Source: Sinomonas gamaensis
Lineage (GTDB): Bacteria > Actinomycetota > Actinomycetes > Actinomycetales > Micrococcaceae
Direction: 5' to 3'
DNA: 43,004 nt
NCBI RefSeq assembly: GCF_005876955.1
Contig: NZ_SSCL01000017.1
Coordinates: 1 to 43,004, forward strand
Below, piece after piece: positions 31,050 through 38,916 of this stretch. The notes below the pieces were generated by a model. It made no database searches, was not told where the DNA came from, and was given only the letters and a program-made list of their open reading frames with translations. Each line of letters begins with the position of its first letter. The stretch's first letter is position 1. A program made the translations under genes and the position numbers.

Positions 31050-31427
31050 GTGCCCACTGGCAAGGTCAAGTTCTTCGACAAGGCGAAAGGCTTCGGCTTC
31101 ATCGCAGGCGATGACGGCCATGAGGTCTTCCTGCCGGGCAGCTCGGTGCCCGCCGGTGCCGGGGAGATCAAGACCGGGACGCGTCTCGAGTACGGCATCG
31201 CCGAGGGAAAGCGGGGCCCGCAGGCACTCGGTGTGCGCGTCCTCGAGAAGCTGCCGTCGGTTGCCCGGGCCAAGCGCATGCCGGCGCGCGAGCTCGCCCC
31301 GATCGTCCAGGACCTCGTCAGCGTCCTCGACAACCTCTCCGGCCAGCTGGCCAAGGGGACGTATCCGGAGAAGGGCGCGACGATCGCCGCCGCCCTCCGC
31401 CGCGTCGCGGACCAGCTCGACGTCTGA
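31050..31427 (+). CDS. Cold-shock domain protein with C-terminal extension
   Basis: The N-terminal 65 residues form a cold-shock domain: TGKVKFFDKAKGFGFIAGDDGHEVFLPGSSV, with RNP1 KGFGFI and a modified RNP2 (EVFLP instead of DVFVH). It should bind single-stranded RNA/DNA. A helical extension of about 55 residues follows (ARELAPIVQDLVSVLDNLSGQLAKGTYPEKGATIAAALRRVADQLDV), the actinobacterial CspB-like form. GTG 31050 has GGGGTCAGGG upstream. The divergent gap 30933-31049 holds TAATCT at 30979-30984 as a possible -10. The next gene starts two bases after its stop. Confidence 0.92.
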   Translation: MPTGKVKFFDKAKGFGFIAGDDGHEVFLPGSSVPAGAGEIKTGTRLEYGIAEGKRGPQALGVRVLEKLPSVARAKRMPARELAPIVQDLVSVLDNLSGQLAKGTYPEKGATIAAALRRVADQLDV

Positions 31428-31428
31428 C

Positions 31429-31974
31429 ATGACGAGCCAGATCCCTTCGGGAAGCACGCTGTCGGCACGGCCGAAGCCCCGGGTCGGCGTGCCTGTGTGG
31501 CGGATGGGCCGGCCGGACGCCTTCCTGGCCAGCGCCGTGGAGCAGGCCCATGCCGCCCTCGTGGACGTGGTCGATCCCGAGCAGGTGGGAACGCACCTCG
31601 CTGCCAAGAGCGAGGGCGAGCGCCTCGTGACCCACCTGTTCGAATGCCTGCGCCCGGGCTACCGCGGCTGGACCTGGTACGTGACCATGGCCAGGGTCTC
31701 GCGCTCGAAGATCGTCACCGTGAGCGAACTTGGCCTCCTTCCGAGCGAGGATTCCGTCCTGGCTCCCGAATGGGTGCCTTGGGCCGAGCGCCTGCGCCCC
31801 GAGGACCGCGAGCCTGCCGAGCAGCAGGACGAGGCAGACGCAGACCTGGCAGATGCAGACAGCGCAGTGGCTGACGAATCGGAGGAAGGCGTCGACGGGG
31901 CAGAGGCAGAGGCAGACGAGGCTGCTGACGCCGAGGCGGCAGGCATCACCGACATCGACGACGAGATCGACTGA
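31429..31974 (+). CDS. DUF3027 domain protein
   Basis: The 181-residue protein contains VDPEQVGTHLAAKSEGERLVTHLFECLRPGYRGWTWYVTMARVSRSKIVTVSELGLLPSEDSVLAPEWVPWAERLRPEDR, the core of the DUF3027 family of actinobacteria (Rv0883c-like). The C-terminal 55 residues are almost entirely Asp/Glu/Ala. Function unknown. Position between a cold-shock gene and serC is conserved in many actinobacteria. ATG 31429 follows the cold-shock stop immediately, so the two are cotranscribed. The family is often longer; here the acidic tail replaces the usual end. Confidence 0.82.
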   Translation: MTSQIPSGSTLSARPKPRVGVPVWRMGRPDAFLASAVEQAHAALVDVVDPEQVGTHLAAKSEGERLVTHLFECLRPGYRGWTWYVTMARVSRSKIVTVSELGLLPSEDSVLAPEWVPWAERLRPEDREPAEQQDEADADLADADSAVADESEEGVDGAEAEADEAADAEAAGITDIDDEID

Positions 31975-31990
31975 ACCGGTCTCATCACCC

Positions 31991-32024
31991 AGAAGGCCCA
32001 ACGGCAGCTGCCGTCGGGCCTTCT
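31991..32024. terminator. Bidirectional terminator between DUF3027 and serC
   Basis: AGAAGGCCCAACGGCAG (31991-32007) pairs with the next 17 bases with one mismatch. The inner bases form the loop and TTCTGTGATT follows. It lies between two convergent genes, so it can serve both. Confidence 0.88.
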
Positions 32025-32040
32025 GTGATTGATGGGGCTC

Positions 32041-33303
<1,263 letters not shown>

Positions 33304-33309
33304 CTAATC

Positions 33310-33334
33310 TGAACAGTTCAAAATAAGCTAGACT
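33310..33334 (+). promoter_or_regulatory. ideR promoter region with an 11-bp palindrome
   Basis: TAGACT (33329-33334) is a good -10 for the downstream gene; the -35 position is weak. TGAACAGTTCA (33310-33320) is a perfect 11-base inverted repeat between the two hexamers' region. It does not fit the IdeR/DtxR box. Confidence 0.5.
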
Positions 33335-33394
33335 GGCGATGCGCGCCGCGCGATGCGGGCACGCTCTTTCCTGCCCAAGGAGCCACTGACTTCA

Positions 33395-34090
33395 ATGACC
33401 GATCTGATCGACACCACCGAGATGTACCTCCGCACGATCCTCGAGCTCGAGGAGGAGGGGATCGTCCCCCTGCGGGCGCGCATCGCCGAGCGGCTGCGCC
33501 ACTCGGGGCCGACCGTGTCCCAGACGGTTGCGCGGATGGAGCGGGACGGCCTTGTGGTGGTCACGGGAGACCGTCATCTCGAGCTGACCGTGGCGGGCCG
33601 CAAGCGGGCTACCGAGGTGATGCGCAAGCATCGTCTCGCGGAGAGGCTCCTGGCCGACGTCATCGGCCTCGATTGGGCGTATGTGCATGACGAGGCGTGT
33701 CGTTGGGAGCACGTCATGAGCGAGCGCGTGGAGCGTCGGCTCTTCGAACTTCTCGGAAAGCCGAGCGAATCGCCGTACGGCAACCCGATTCCCGGCCTCG
33801 AGGCGCTCGGCGGGGAGCCGTCTCAGGGCTTCGGCAGCGGAGTCGTCACTCTCGTCGAGGCCATGCAGGGGTACGCGCCGGGTTCGCGGATCGTCGTCTG
33901 CCGCTTGGCCGAGCCCATTCAGGTCGATCCCGAGCTCCTCGCCCAGCTGGACGAGGGTGGGATCCGCCCCGGCGCGAAGCTCGCGCTCGAGCGAGTGGGG
34001 GACTATATCTCGGTACGCACCCCAAAGGTCGACGGCGCGCTGGAGCTTCCCGTAGAAGTCGCGGCTCACGTCTTTGTGTCGGTCGGCTGA
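33395..34090 (+). CDS. ideR: Iron-dependent repressor, DtxR/IdeR family
   Basis: The 231-residue regulator is close to corynebacterial Dtx[57 protein letters not shown] (winged helix, 1-70), then the dimer/metal domain with [35 protein letters not shown] and GNPIPG carrying the Cys, His and Glu ligands, and a C-terminal SH3-like domain (about 145-231). With Fe2+ it represses iron uptake genes. ATG 33395 has AAGGAG at the right distance. The siderophore-interacting protein in this window is a likely target type, though no complete box is seen there. Confidence 0.95.
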   Translation: MTDLIDTTEMYLRTILELEEEGIVPLRARIAERLRHSGPTVSQTVARMERDGLVVVTGDRHLELTVAGRKRATEVMRKHRLAERLLADVIGLDWAYVHDEACRWEHVMSERVERRLFELLGKPSESPYGNPIPGLEALGGEPSQGFGSGVVTLVEAMQGYAPGSRIVVCRLAEPIQVDPELLAQLDEGGIRPGAKLALERVGDYISVRTPKVDGALELPVEVAAHVFVSVG

Positions 34091-34210
34091 GCCCTTTTCG
34101 GCATCTGTGTGACGTATATCTCACATGTTCGCACAGGCGATTCGCACAAAAATCCACCGCTTGGAGAAAAGTGATAGCGGGCTCATCTGCGAGCGTCATC
34201 TCGAAAAAGG

Positions 34211-34250
34211 TCACGGCAATGTCACGGTGAGGTTGCTGCACCTCTAGGAT
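34211..34250 (+). promoter_or_regulatory. OmpR-family-type direct repeats with a -10 element
   Basis: TCACGGC (34211-34217), four bases, TCACGGT (34222-34228): a 7-bp direct repeat with 11-bp period, the layout of PhoP/MtrA sites (mycobacterial PhoP prefers TCACAGC-N4-TCACAGC). TAGGAT (34245-34250) is a -10, and the second repeat covers the -35 position, as for an activator. Confidence 0.5.
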
Positions 34251-34446
34251 GGGACGCGGCGCGGCTTGAAGGCCAACGTACGATCCTTCTCGTCCTTCAG
34301 CGTCCCCGTGGCACCTCAAGGGCCCGCAGCGACGTTGTCGCCCGCGAGCGGGACGGCGCGCGCCTCGACGGGTGCCAGCTGGGCGGGCTCGCCTTCATCC
34401 GTCGTGTCCTTGCCGTGATCATCTGAGACTCGCCTGTGATCCGAAT

Positions 34447-34475
34447 GTGACTTTCCGTGAGAGGTCAGGTACGCT
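34447..34475 (+). promoter_or_regulatory. Proximal promoter of the NlpC/P60 transcript
   Basis: GTGACT (34447-34452) and TACGCT (34470-34475) are spaced 17 bases. The predicted start near 34482 places the following hairpin at the very 5' end of the RNA. GTGAT repeats at 34415 and 34436 lie upstream in near-helical phase. Confidence 0.5.
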
Positions 34476-34480
34476 CGTTC

Positions 34481-34509
34481 ATGTTCCAACTCCAACCAAG
34501 TTGGAACAT
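34481..34509. promoter_or_regulatory. Perfect 11-bp inverted repeat at the predicted transcript start
   Basis: ATGTTCCAACT (34481-34491) and AGTTGGAACAT (34499-34509) are exact reverse complements around a 7-base loop CCAACCA. It could be a 5'-terminal RNA hairpin or an operator overlapping the start site. Confidence 0.7.
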
Positions 34510-34518
34510 CCGGTCGGA

Positions 34519-34690
34519 TTGCCTAGCTCTGCCGCCGACCGGGACCGTTCGCACAACCGTCTGGCAGGGGCGGGGGAACCACTTTTGGTCCTTCTCTCGA
34601 GAAGGGCCTTGGGGTAAAGCAGCCCGGCGCTCGCGCCGGGAGGCCGGATACTTCCAGTCCGAACCCGACAGCTCACCTCGCAGGCATTGG
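34519..34690 (+). ncRNA. ydaO-yuaA (c-di-AMP) riboswitch
   Basis: Conserved elements occur in order: GCCT of P1 (34521-34524), GCAGGGGCGGGGGAACCA (34565-34582), GGCCTTGGGGTAAAGC (34605-34620), a GC hairpin CCCGGCGC/GCGCCGGG, and the diagnostic GTCCGAACCCGACAGCTCAC followed by CTCGCAGGC (34658-34685), whose AGGC closes P1. In actinobacteria this class sits before cell-wall hydrolase (rpf, NlpC/P60) genes and turns expression off when c-di-AMP is high. Confidence 0.9.
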
Positions 34691-34704
34691 GAGAGGCTAC
34701 CTCT

Positions 34705-34965
34705 GTGTCGTCACGCAACGTCATTGCGCGTCGCTGGACCGTGCCGGTCCGCGGCAGCCATTGGGCTGCCCGTCCGGCTCATCTCAGCGGCGCAGGCACC
34801 GTCGGCCGTCAGGTCGTCGACTCTGCTGCTGCAGTATCGCAGCGCAAAGCCTCGGTCCTCTCCGATGCGATAAGTGCTTGTGCCCCGAGCGCTTTCGCGT
34901 CAAAGAAGTCGTCCCGCAGCACGCTCGTTCGCGCTGCGTCCCCCGGCTTCTGTACGTTCCGCTGA
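34705..34965 (+). CDS. Short ORF between the ydaO riboswitch and the NlpC/P60 gene
   Basis: GTG 34705 follows TTGGGAGAGG, a good ribosome site directly at the end of the riboswitch, where the hydrolase gene itself starts in many relatives. It runs 86 codons (VSSRNVIARRWTVPVRG... ending SPGFCTFR) and is basic and Ser/Arg-rich. The first residues recall the SSRxVxARHR-like start of NlpC proteins of this group, so it may be a relic of an older N-terminus, a leader peptide, or not translated. No family recognised. Confidence 0.3.
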   Translation: MSSRNVIARRWTVPVRGSHWAARPAHLSGAGTVGRQVVDSAAAVSQRKASVLSDAISACAPSAFASKKSSRSTLVRAASPGFCTFR

Positions 34966-34976
34966 CCCCCTGACCG

Positions 34977-35005
34977 GAGCGCGGCGTCCCCCAGCTGCCG
35001 CGCTC
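34977..35005 (+). terminator. GC hairpin between the short ORF and the NlpC/P60 gene
   Basis: GAGCGCGGC (34977-34985) pairs with GCCGCGCTC (34997-35005) over an 11-base loop. No T tract follows; it could be an attenuator, a weak terminator or an RNA stability element in the leader. Confidence 0.4.
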
Positions 35006-35062
35006 TCAATCCGCGTGCCAGAGACTTTGGCCCGCGGGAGACGAAAGAGAGATACGCCCAAC

Positions 35063-35809
35063 ATGTCCACTCGTGCTGGAATGGCTCGGCACCGGGCCGA
35101 GAACACGTCCTCCATCGCCATCATCGCCAAGGCTGTGACCGAGAATGCCGGTGGCATGGGCCGCCAGGCTGCTGTCATCGCCGCGGCTTCCGGCCTCGTC
35201 CTGACCAGCGGCGTCGCCGCCAACGCTGCCGAGATCCCCACGCAGCGCGAGGCCTCCGCCCCCACCGCCCTTGAGGTCCAGACGGCGGTCGACGCCAATG
35301 TTGCCGCCGACGCTGCGGCCCAGGTCAGCTTCGAGCGTCCTGCGGTCGAGTCCGAGGCTGCACCGACGCCGGATCCGGCCCCTGCCGCTCCGACGGTTGC
35401 CGTCCAGCAGACCACGACGAACGTCGCTGCGGCCGCCGTGAAGCCTGCCGCCCAGGCCGCCCCGAAGGTCGCCTCGAGCGGCCTCGGCGCTGCGATCGCC
35501 GCCGCTGCCTACGCTCAGCTCGGCGTGGCGCAGGACTGCACCATGCTCGTCACCAACGCCCTTGCGGCCGTCGGCATCTACTACCACGGCTGGCCGGCCG
35601 GCTACATGTCCCTCGGCCACATCGTGAGCGCGGGCCAGGCGCAGCCGGGTGACCTCGTCTACTACCAGAACGGTGGCATGGGCATGGCCCACATCGCCGT
35701 CTACGTCGGCAACGGCATGGCCGTCCACGGCGGCTGGGAGGGTGGCCAGACCGTCCTCTACAGCGTGAACGTCGGCTCCGGCCCGGTCTTCATCCACGTC
35801 GACCGCTGA
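35063..35809 (+). CDS. NlpC/P60 family cell-wall hydrolase
   Basis: The 248-residue secreted protein starts MSTRAGMARHRAENTSS, has a long N-terminal region with a hydrophobic signal (RQAAVIAAASGLVLTSGVAANAAE, cleavage near ANAA), an Ala/Pro-rich linker, and a C-terminal NlpC/P60 domain (about 140-248). Catalytic residues by alignment: C159 in QDCTMLV, H210 in MGMAHIAVYVGNG, with H222 as third candidate. The usual DCSGL motif is DCTML here, a pattern I associate with this Arthrobacter-type subgroup. It should cut the peptidoglycan stem peptide. ATG 35063 follows GAAAGAGAGA. The upstream ydaO element suggests c-di-AMP control. Confidence 0.88.
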   Translation: MSTRAGMARHRAENTSSIAIIAKAVTENAGGMGRQAAVIAAASGLVLTSGVAANAAEIPTQREASAPTALEVQTAVDANVAADAAAQVSFERPAVESEAAPTPDPAPAAPTVAVQQTTTNVAAAAVKPAAQAAPKVASSGLGAAIAAAAYAQLGVAQDCTMLVTNALAAVGIYYHGWPAGYMSLGHIVSAGQAQPGDLVYYQNGGMGMAHIAVYVGNGMAVHGGWEGGQTVLYSVNVGSGPVFIHVDR

Positions 35810-35822
35810 TCCAAGCCTTCTG

Positions 35823-35864
35823 GCGCGGTGCCCCTCCTCAACGGGAGGGGCACCGCGCTTTTTT
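35823..35864 (+). terminator. Strong Rho-independent terminator of the NlpC/P60 gene
   Basis: A perfect 15-bp stem (35823-35837 with 35844-35858) with loop TCAACG is followed by six T. It begins 14 bases after the stop codon. Confidence 0.96.
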
Positions 35865-35942
35865 GGTGTCGAAACGGTGAACACTCGGCCACAGGTTTTC
35901 GCCGATGCCAGCGGCCATTCGTGAAAGTGCAAATTCGTTCAG

Positions 35943-35948
35943 TACTCT
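35943..35948 (+). promoter_or_regulatory. Possible -10 element of the HNH - molybdenum cofactor genes
   Basis: TACTCT fits a -10; TTCGTG about 19 bases upstream is a loose -35. The remaining leader up to 36028 holds a GAAGAGGAA ribosome site and nothing else I can identify. Confidence 0.4.
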
Positions 35949-36028
35949 AAAAGGGTCGATCAGCCCGACCATGCACAGGGCAGCCGGCCCTGTGCCCCTG
36001 ACGGGTACGGCCGTGAAGAGGAACGCGC

Positions 36029-36529
36029 ATGCGCACACTCGTTCTGAATGCCGGGTACGAACCACTGGCGGTAGTGAGCTTCCGCCGGGCGCTCGTGCTT
36101 GTTCTCGCCGGGAAGGCGAGCATCGTGGCGGAGGACGGCGATCCAGTCGTCGGTCCGCGCGATGTGCTCGGACGCCCCTCCGTCATTCTCCTGAACCGCT
36201 ATATCAGACCCCGCCACACCCACACCGCCACGGTCAGCAGACGCGGCGTGCTGCGGAGGGACGGGCATCTCTGCGCCTACTGCGGCAAGACCGCCCACAC
36301 CATCGACCACGTGCTGCCGAAATCGCGCGGCGGCGAGGACTCGTGGGAGAACCTCGTCGCCTGCTGCCTACGGTGCAACAACGTCAAGGGCGATCACACC
36401 CCGGCAGAGATGGGGTGGAAGCTGCGGTTCGCGCCGAAGGAGCCGGTGGGGACGGTGTGGCAGATCAAGGAGCTCGAGAAGCCAGTCGCCCAGTGGAGCC
36501 CCTTCCTGCTTCCGGAGTCAGCAGCCTGA
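36029..36529 (+). CDS. HNH endonuclease family protein
   Basis: The 166-residue protein begins MRTLVLNAGYEPLAVVSFRRALVLVLAGKA and has an HNH core: CAYCGKTAHTIDHVLPKSRGGEDSWENLVACCLRCNNVKGDH, with two CxxC zinc pairs, catalytic His (IDHV), Asn (ENLV) and final His. This short, stand-alone family is conserved across actinobacteria as a single gene, unlike DUF222-HNH, and its substrate is unknown. It has a good ribosome site (GAAGAGGAA). Its 3' end overlaps the mobA-like gene, so it heads the transcript that includes the molybdenum genes, although a functional link is not obvious. Confidence 0.9.
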   Translation: MRTLVLNAGYEPLAVVSFRRALVLVLAGKASIVAEDGDPVVGPRDVLGRPSVILLNRYIRPRHTHTATVSRRGVLRRDGHLCAYCGKTAHTIDHVLPKSRGGEDSWENLVACCLRCNNVKGDHTPAEMGWKLRFAPKEPVGTVWQIKELEKPVAQWSPFLLPESAA

Positions 36530-37215
36530 TCGGCACACCACGTCCTGAGACCCCCGAGCTGGTCTTCGACGCGGTCGTCCTCGCGGGCGGCCGCGCGTCC
36601 AGACTCGGAGGATTCCCCAAGCCGACCCTCAGGTTCGGCGGAGCCACCCTCCTCGAGCACGCGCTCGGTGCGGTGGACCAGGCGCGAGCCGTTGCGGTCG
36701 TCGGACCGGAGACGAGCGCCGTCGTCGTCCAACCTCCGCCCGATGACGACGGTCGTCTCCGGTGGACGCTCGAATCGCCGAGGTTCGCGGGGCCCGTCGC
36801 GGCGCTCGCGGCTGGGCTCGCCGCGCTCAGGCAAGATCCTGCGGGAAGAGCGCCATGGCTCGCGCTGCTTGCGGCCGACTTGCCCCGCGCCCGCGAGGCC
36901 CTCGCCCCGCTGGTGGCGGCCGCAGCAGCGGAGCCCGGGGTCGACGTCGTGCTCGCCGAGGACGACGGCGGGCGCGCCCAGCCACTGCTCGCCCTCTATC
37001 GCCGCGCCCCGCTCGAGCGGATCCTCGCCGAACTCGACGACGACGGCGGCCTCGCCGACCGACCCTTGCGTCACCTCGTTGCTAGGCTGACTGTGCTGCC
37101 CCTGCGGCTCCCGCCCGGTCTCGCCGACGATGTCGATACGTGGCCGGCGGCAGAGCGCTGGGGCATCCGCCGCCCGGAGGGACCGGGGAGCGTCGACCCG
37201 ACCGGAGGAGCCTGA
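36493..37215 (+). CDS. mobA: Molybdenum cofactor guanylyltransferase-like protein (MobA family)
   Basis: The product has the nucleotidyltransferase signature near the start, VVLAGGRASRLGGFPKPTLRFGGATLLEHAL, and the following ESPRFAGPVAALAAGLAAL and LALLAADLPRAREAL (acidic metal site), as in MobA, which joins GMP to molybdopterin for DMSO reductase-type enzymes including formate dehydrogenase. Start choice is unusual: no ATG/GTG/TTG lies between the HNH stop and the signature. GTG 36493 (240 residues) overlaps the HNH gene by 37 bases; CTG 36526 would form a CTGA overlap with the HNH stop and has GGAG eight bases upstream. A CTG start is a real possibility. Confidence 0.82.
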   Translation: MEPLPASGVSSLIGTPRPETPELVFDAVVLAGGRASRLGGFPKPTLRFGGATLLEHALGAVDQARAVAVVGPETSAVVVQPPPDDDGRLRWTLESPRFAGPVAALAAGLAALRQDPAGRAPWLALLAADLPRAREALAPLVAAAAAEPGVDVVLAEDDGGRAQPLLALYRRAPLERILAELDDDGGLADRPLRHLVARLTVLPLRLPPGLADDVDTWPAAERWGIRRPEGPGSVDPTGGA

Positions 37216-37216
37216 G

Positions 37217-37540
37217 ATGTCGGAGGCCACGGACAACCCGAAGGACAGCACAGCGCAGGACACGCAGCAGGTCCTTCGAGACTGGTGCCGCGAGCTTCTC
37301 GGAGCCCTCGAGCTGGAGAGCCTCGACGTGGACATCGACGCGGTCCTCGGCCTGGCCGGCGTGGCCGCACACTCCATCGTCCGTCCCGCAGCTCCGCTCA
37401 CGACGTTCATCGCCGCCTACGCAGCAGGCTTCGCCGCCGGAAGCGGACAGGCGGGCGAGCGGCTCGCCATGGACTCGGCCATCGACGTGGCCCGCAGGCT
37501 CGCGAAGGCCCGCCGCGACCGGTCCGGGTCCGAGGAATGA
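37217..37540 (+). CDS. DUF6457 domain protein
   Basis: The 107-residue helical protein (VLRDWCRELLGALELESLDVDIDAVLGLAGVAAHSIVRPAAPLTTFIAAYAAGFAAG) matches the small DUF6457 family that is found between mobA- and moeA-like genes in actinobacteria. Function unknown; the position implies a helper in molybdenum cofactor work. ATG 37217 is one base after the mobA stop and follows GGAGGAG; its stop overlaps moeA as ATGA. Confidence 0.82.
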   Translation: MSEATDNPKDSTAQDTQQVLRDWCRELLGALELESLDVDIDAVLGLAGVAAHSIVRPAAPLTTFIAAYAAGFAAGSGQAGERLAMDSAIDVARRLAKARRDRSGSEE

Positions 37541-38859
37541 GCGGCGGCGCCGCGGGCGCCGAGCACCACGTGGACCACTCGTGGTCGGAGGCCCGTGCGG
37601 TCGCCGCCGCGGCGGCCCCGCGAATCCCTCCGGTGCGCCTGCCGCTCCGGCTCTGCGCGGGGCGCACGCTCGCCGAAGATCTGACCGCGCTGACGCCCAT
37701 GCCGCATTACGCGTCGTCCGCAATGGACGGGTGGGCCGTCAGCGGATCCGGGCCCTGGATCCTCGTGGAGGCGGGGGAGCAACTCTCGGCCCATCAGGCG
37801 AGCCCGATCGTCACGGGTGGCCTGATCCCGCCGGGCGCACGCGCCGTGCTGCGCCGCGAGCATGGCGAGATCGCGCCGGACGCCGAGGGCCTCCCGCACT
37901 TGCGCCTCGGCCCGGCCGCCCCGCCGGGCGCGCCGTCGGGGGGAGCGGACATCCGGCCCTCGGGGGAGGAGGCGCAACCCGGGGAGGTTCTGCTGCCCGC
38001 GGGGACAGTGCTCGGCCCGGCGCAGCTCGCCCTCTCGGCGGTCGCCGGCTATGACGAGCTGCCCGTCGAGGGCCTGCCGCTCGTGCGTCTCGTGAGGACT
38101 GGTTCTGAGGTCGTCGAGTCGGGGAAGCCCGAGCCGGGCCGCGTCCGCGACGTCTTCAGTTTCCTCATCCCGCCGCTGGTGACGGTGTACGGGGGCATTC
38201 TCGTGGGCCAGCGCAAGATCGGCGACGCTGCCGAGGAGTGGCATGCAGCCCTTGCCGACGACGAGCCCGCAGCTGACTCCGCCGGCCCCGCCGACGTCGT
38301 CATCACCACGGGAGGCACAGGAAAAGGCGAGTCGGACCACTTCCGCGACATGGTTTCGCGCCTCGGCGGGAAGCTGCTCGTAGACGGCATCGCGATGCGC
38401 CCCGGGCATCCGACGGTGCTCGCCGAGCTTCCCGACGGGCGCTTCTTCGTGGGCCTGCCCGGGAACCCGCTCGCAGCGGTCATGGGCTTCCTGGCCATCG
38501 GGGAGCCGCTGCTCGCGGCGATGGCCGGCCGTCCTCTTCTCAGAACCGTCCACGTCCCGTCCGGAAAGGTCTTCGAGCCCGAGCTCAAGCGCACCAGGCT
38601 CGTGCCCTTCCGCCGCGTCTACGGCATGGCCTCGCCCAGCGGCGGGAGCGGGTCGGGGATGCTTCGGGGACTCGCGCGGGCCGACGGCGTCATGGTGGTG
38701 CCGCCGCACGGCCTCGAACTTGGCGAACCGGCCGAAGCCCTTCCCCTGCCCTGGGGCAGGCCCCTCACCGAAGCGGCCTCGCCCACTGCGGCGACGAAGC
38801 CGAAGAAGCGTTCCGTCGCCTCCAAGGGACCCGTGGACTGGAGCGGGCTGGATGGATAG
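37537..38859 (+). CDS. moeA: Molybdopterin molybdenumtransferase
   Basis: MoeA inserts molybdate into adenylylated molybdopterin. The 440-residue protein has the four-domain layout: HYASSAMDGWAVSGSGPW (domain I/III start), IVTGGLIPPGARAVLR (GxxxPxGxDAV-like), VRLVRTGSEVV (domain III), VVITTGGTGKGESDHF (TSGGVSxGxxD variant), FFVGLPGNPLAAVMGF, and a C-terminal beta domain ending KRSVASKGPVDWSGLDG. ATG overlaps the DUF6457 stop. The TGGTGKGESDH motif is a modest departure from the canonical enzyme, but key Gly and Asp are kept, so an active enzyme is likely. Confidence 0.9.
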   Translation: MSGGAAGAEHHVDHSWSEARAVAAAAAPRIPPVRLPLRLCAGRTLAEDLTALTPMPHYASSAMDGWAVSGSGPWILVEAGEQLSAHQASPIVTGGLIPPGARAVLRREHGEIAPDAEGLPHLRLGPAAPPGAPSGGADIRPSGEEAQPGEVLLPAGTVLGPAQLALSAVAGYDELPVEGLPLVRLVRTGSEVVESGKPEPGRVRDVFSFLIPPLVTVYGGILVGQRKIGDAAEEWHAALADDEPAADSAGPADVVITTGGTGKGESDHFRDMVSRLGGKLLVDGIAMRPGHPTVLAELPDGRFFVGLPGNPLAAVMGFLAIGEPLLAAMAGRPLLRTVHVPSGKVFEPELKRTRLVPFRRVYGMASPSGGSGSGMLRGLARADGVMVVPPHGLELGEPAEALPLPWGRPLTEAASPTAATKPKKRSVASKGPVDWSGLDG

Positions 38860-38916
38860 CCGCTTCGCGGGGGAGGATGTGAGGTGGAGCCCGTTGCGGC
38901 TCGGAAGGAGGCACCG

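Larger units (their letters stand above)
34091..35062 (+). other. Long non-coding regulatory region ahead of the NlpC/P60 gene
   Basis: No convincing protein gene fills these 972 bases. In order they hold a TGTGA-N8-TCACA dyad (34108-34125), 7-bp direct repeats with a possible promoter (34211-34250), about 190 bases where I see nothing definite (34251-34440), a promoter (34447-34475), a perfect hairpin (34481-34509), a ydaO riboswitch (34519-34690), a short ORF (34705-34965) and a second hairpin (34977-35005). Confidence 0.7.

Noticed and set aside
34316-34489. A 57-codon minus-strand ORF starting with TTG and ending LAPVEARAVPLAGDNVAAGP.
   Set aside because: It has high third-position G/C, but the plus strand in the same codon phase looks equally coding-like, the TTG lies in the hairpin, and there is no ribosome site.
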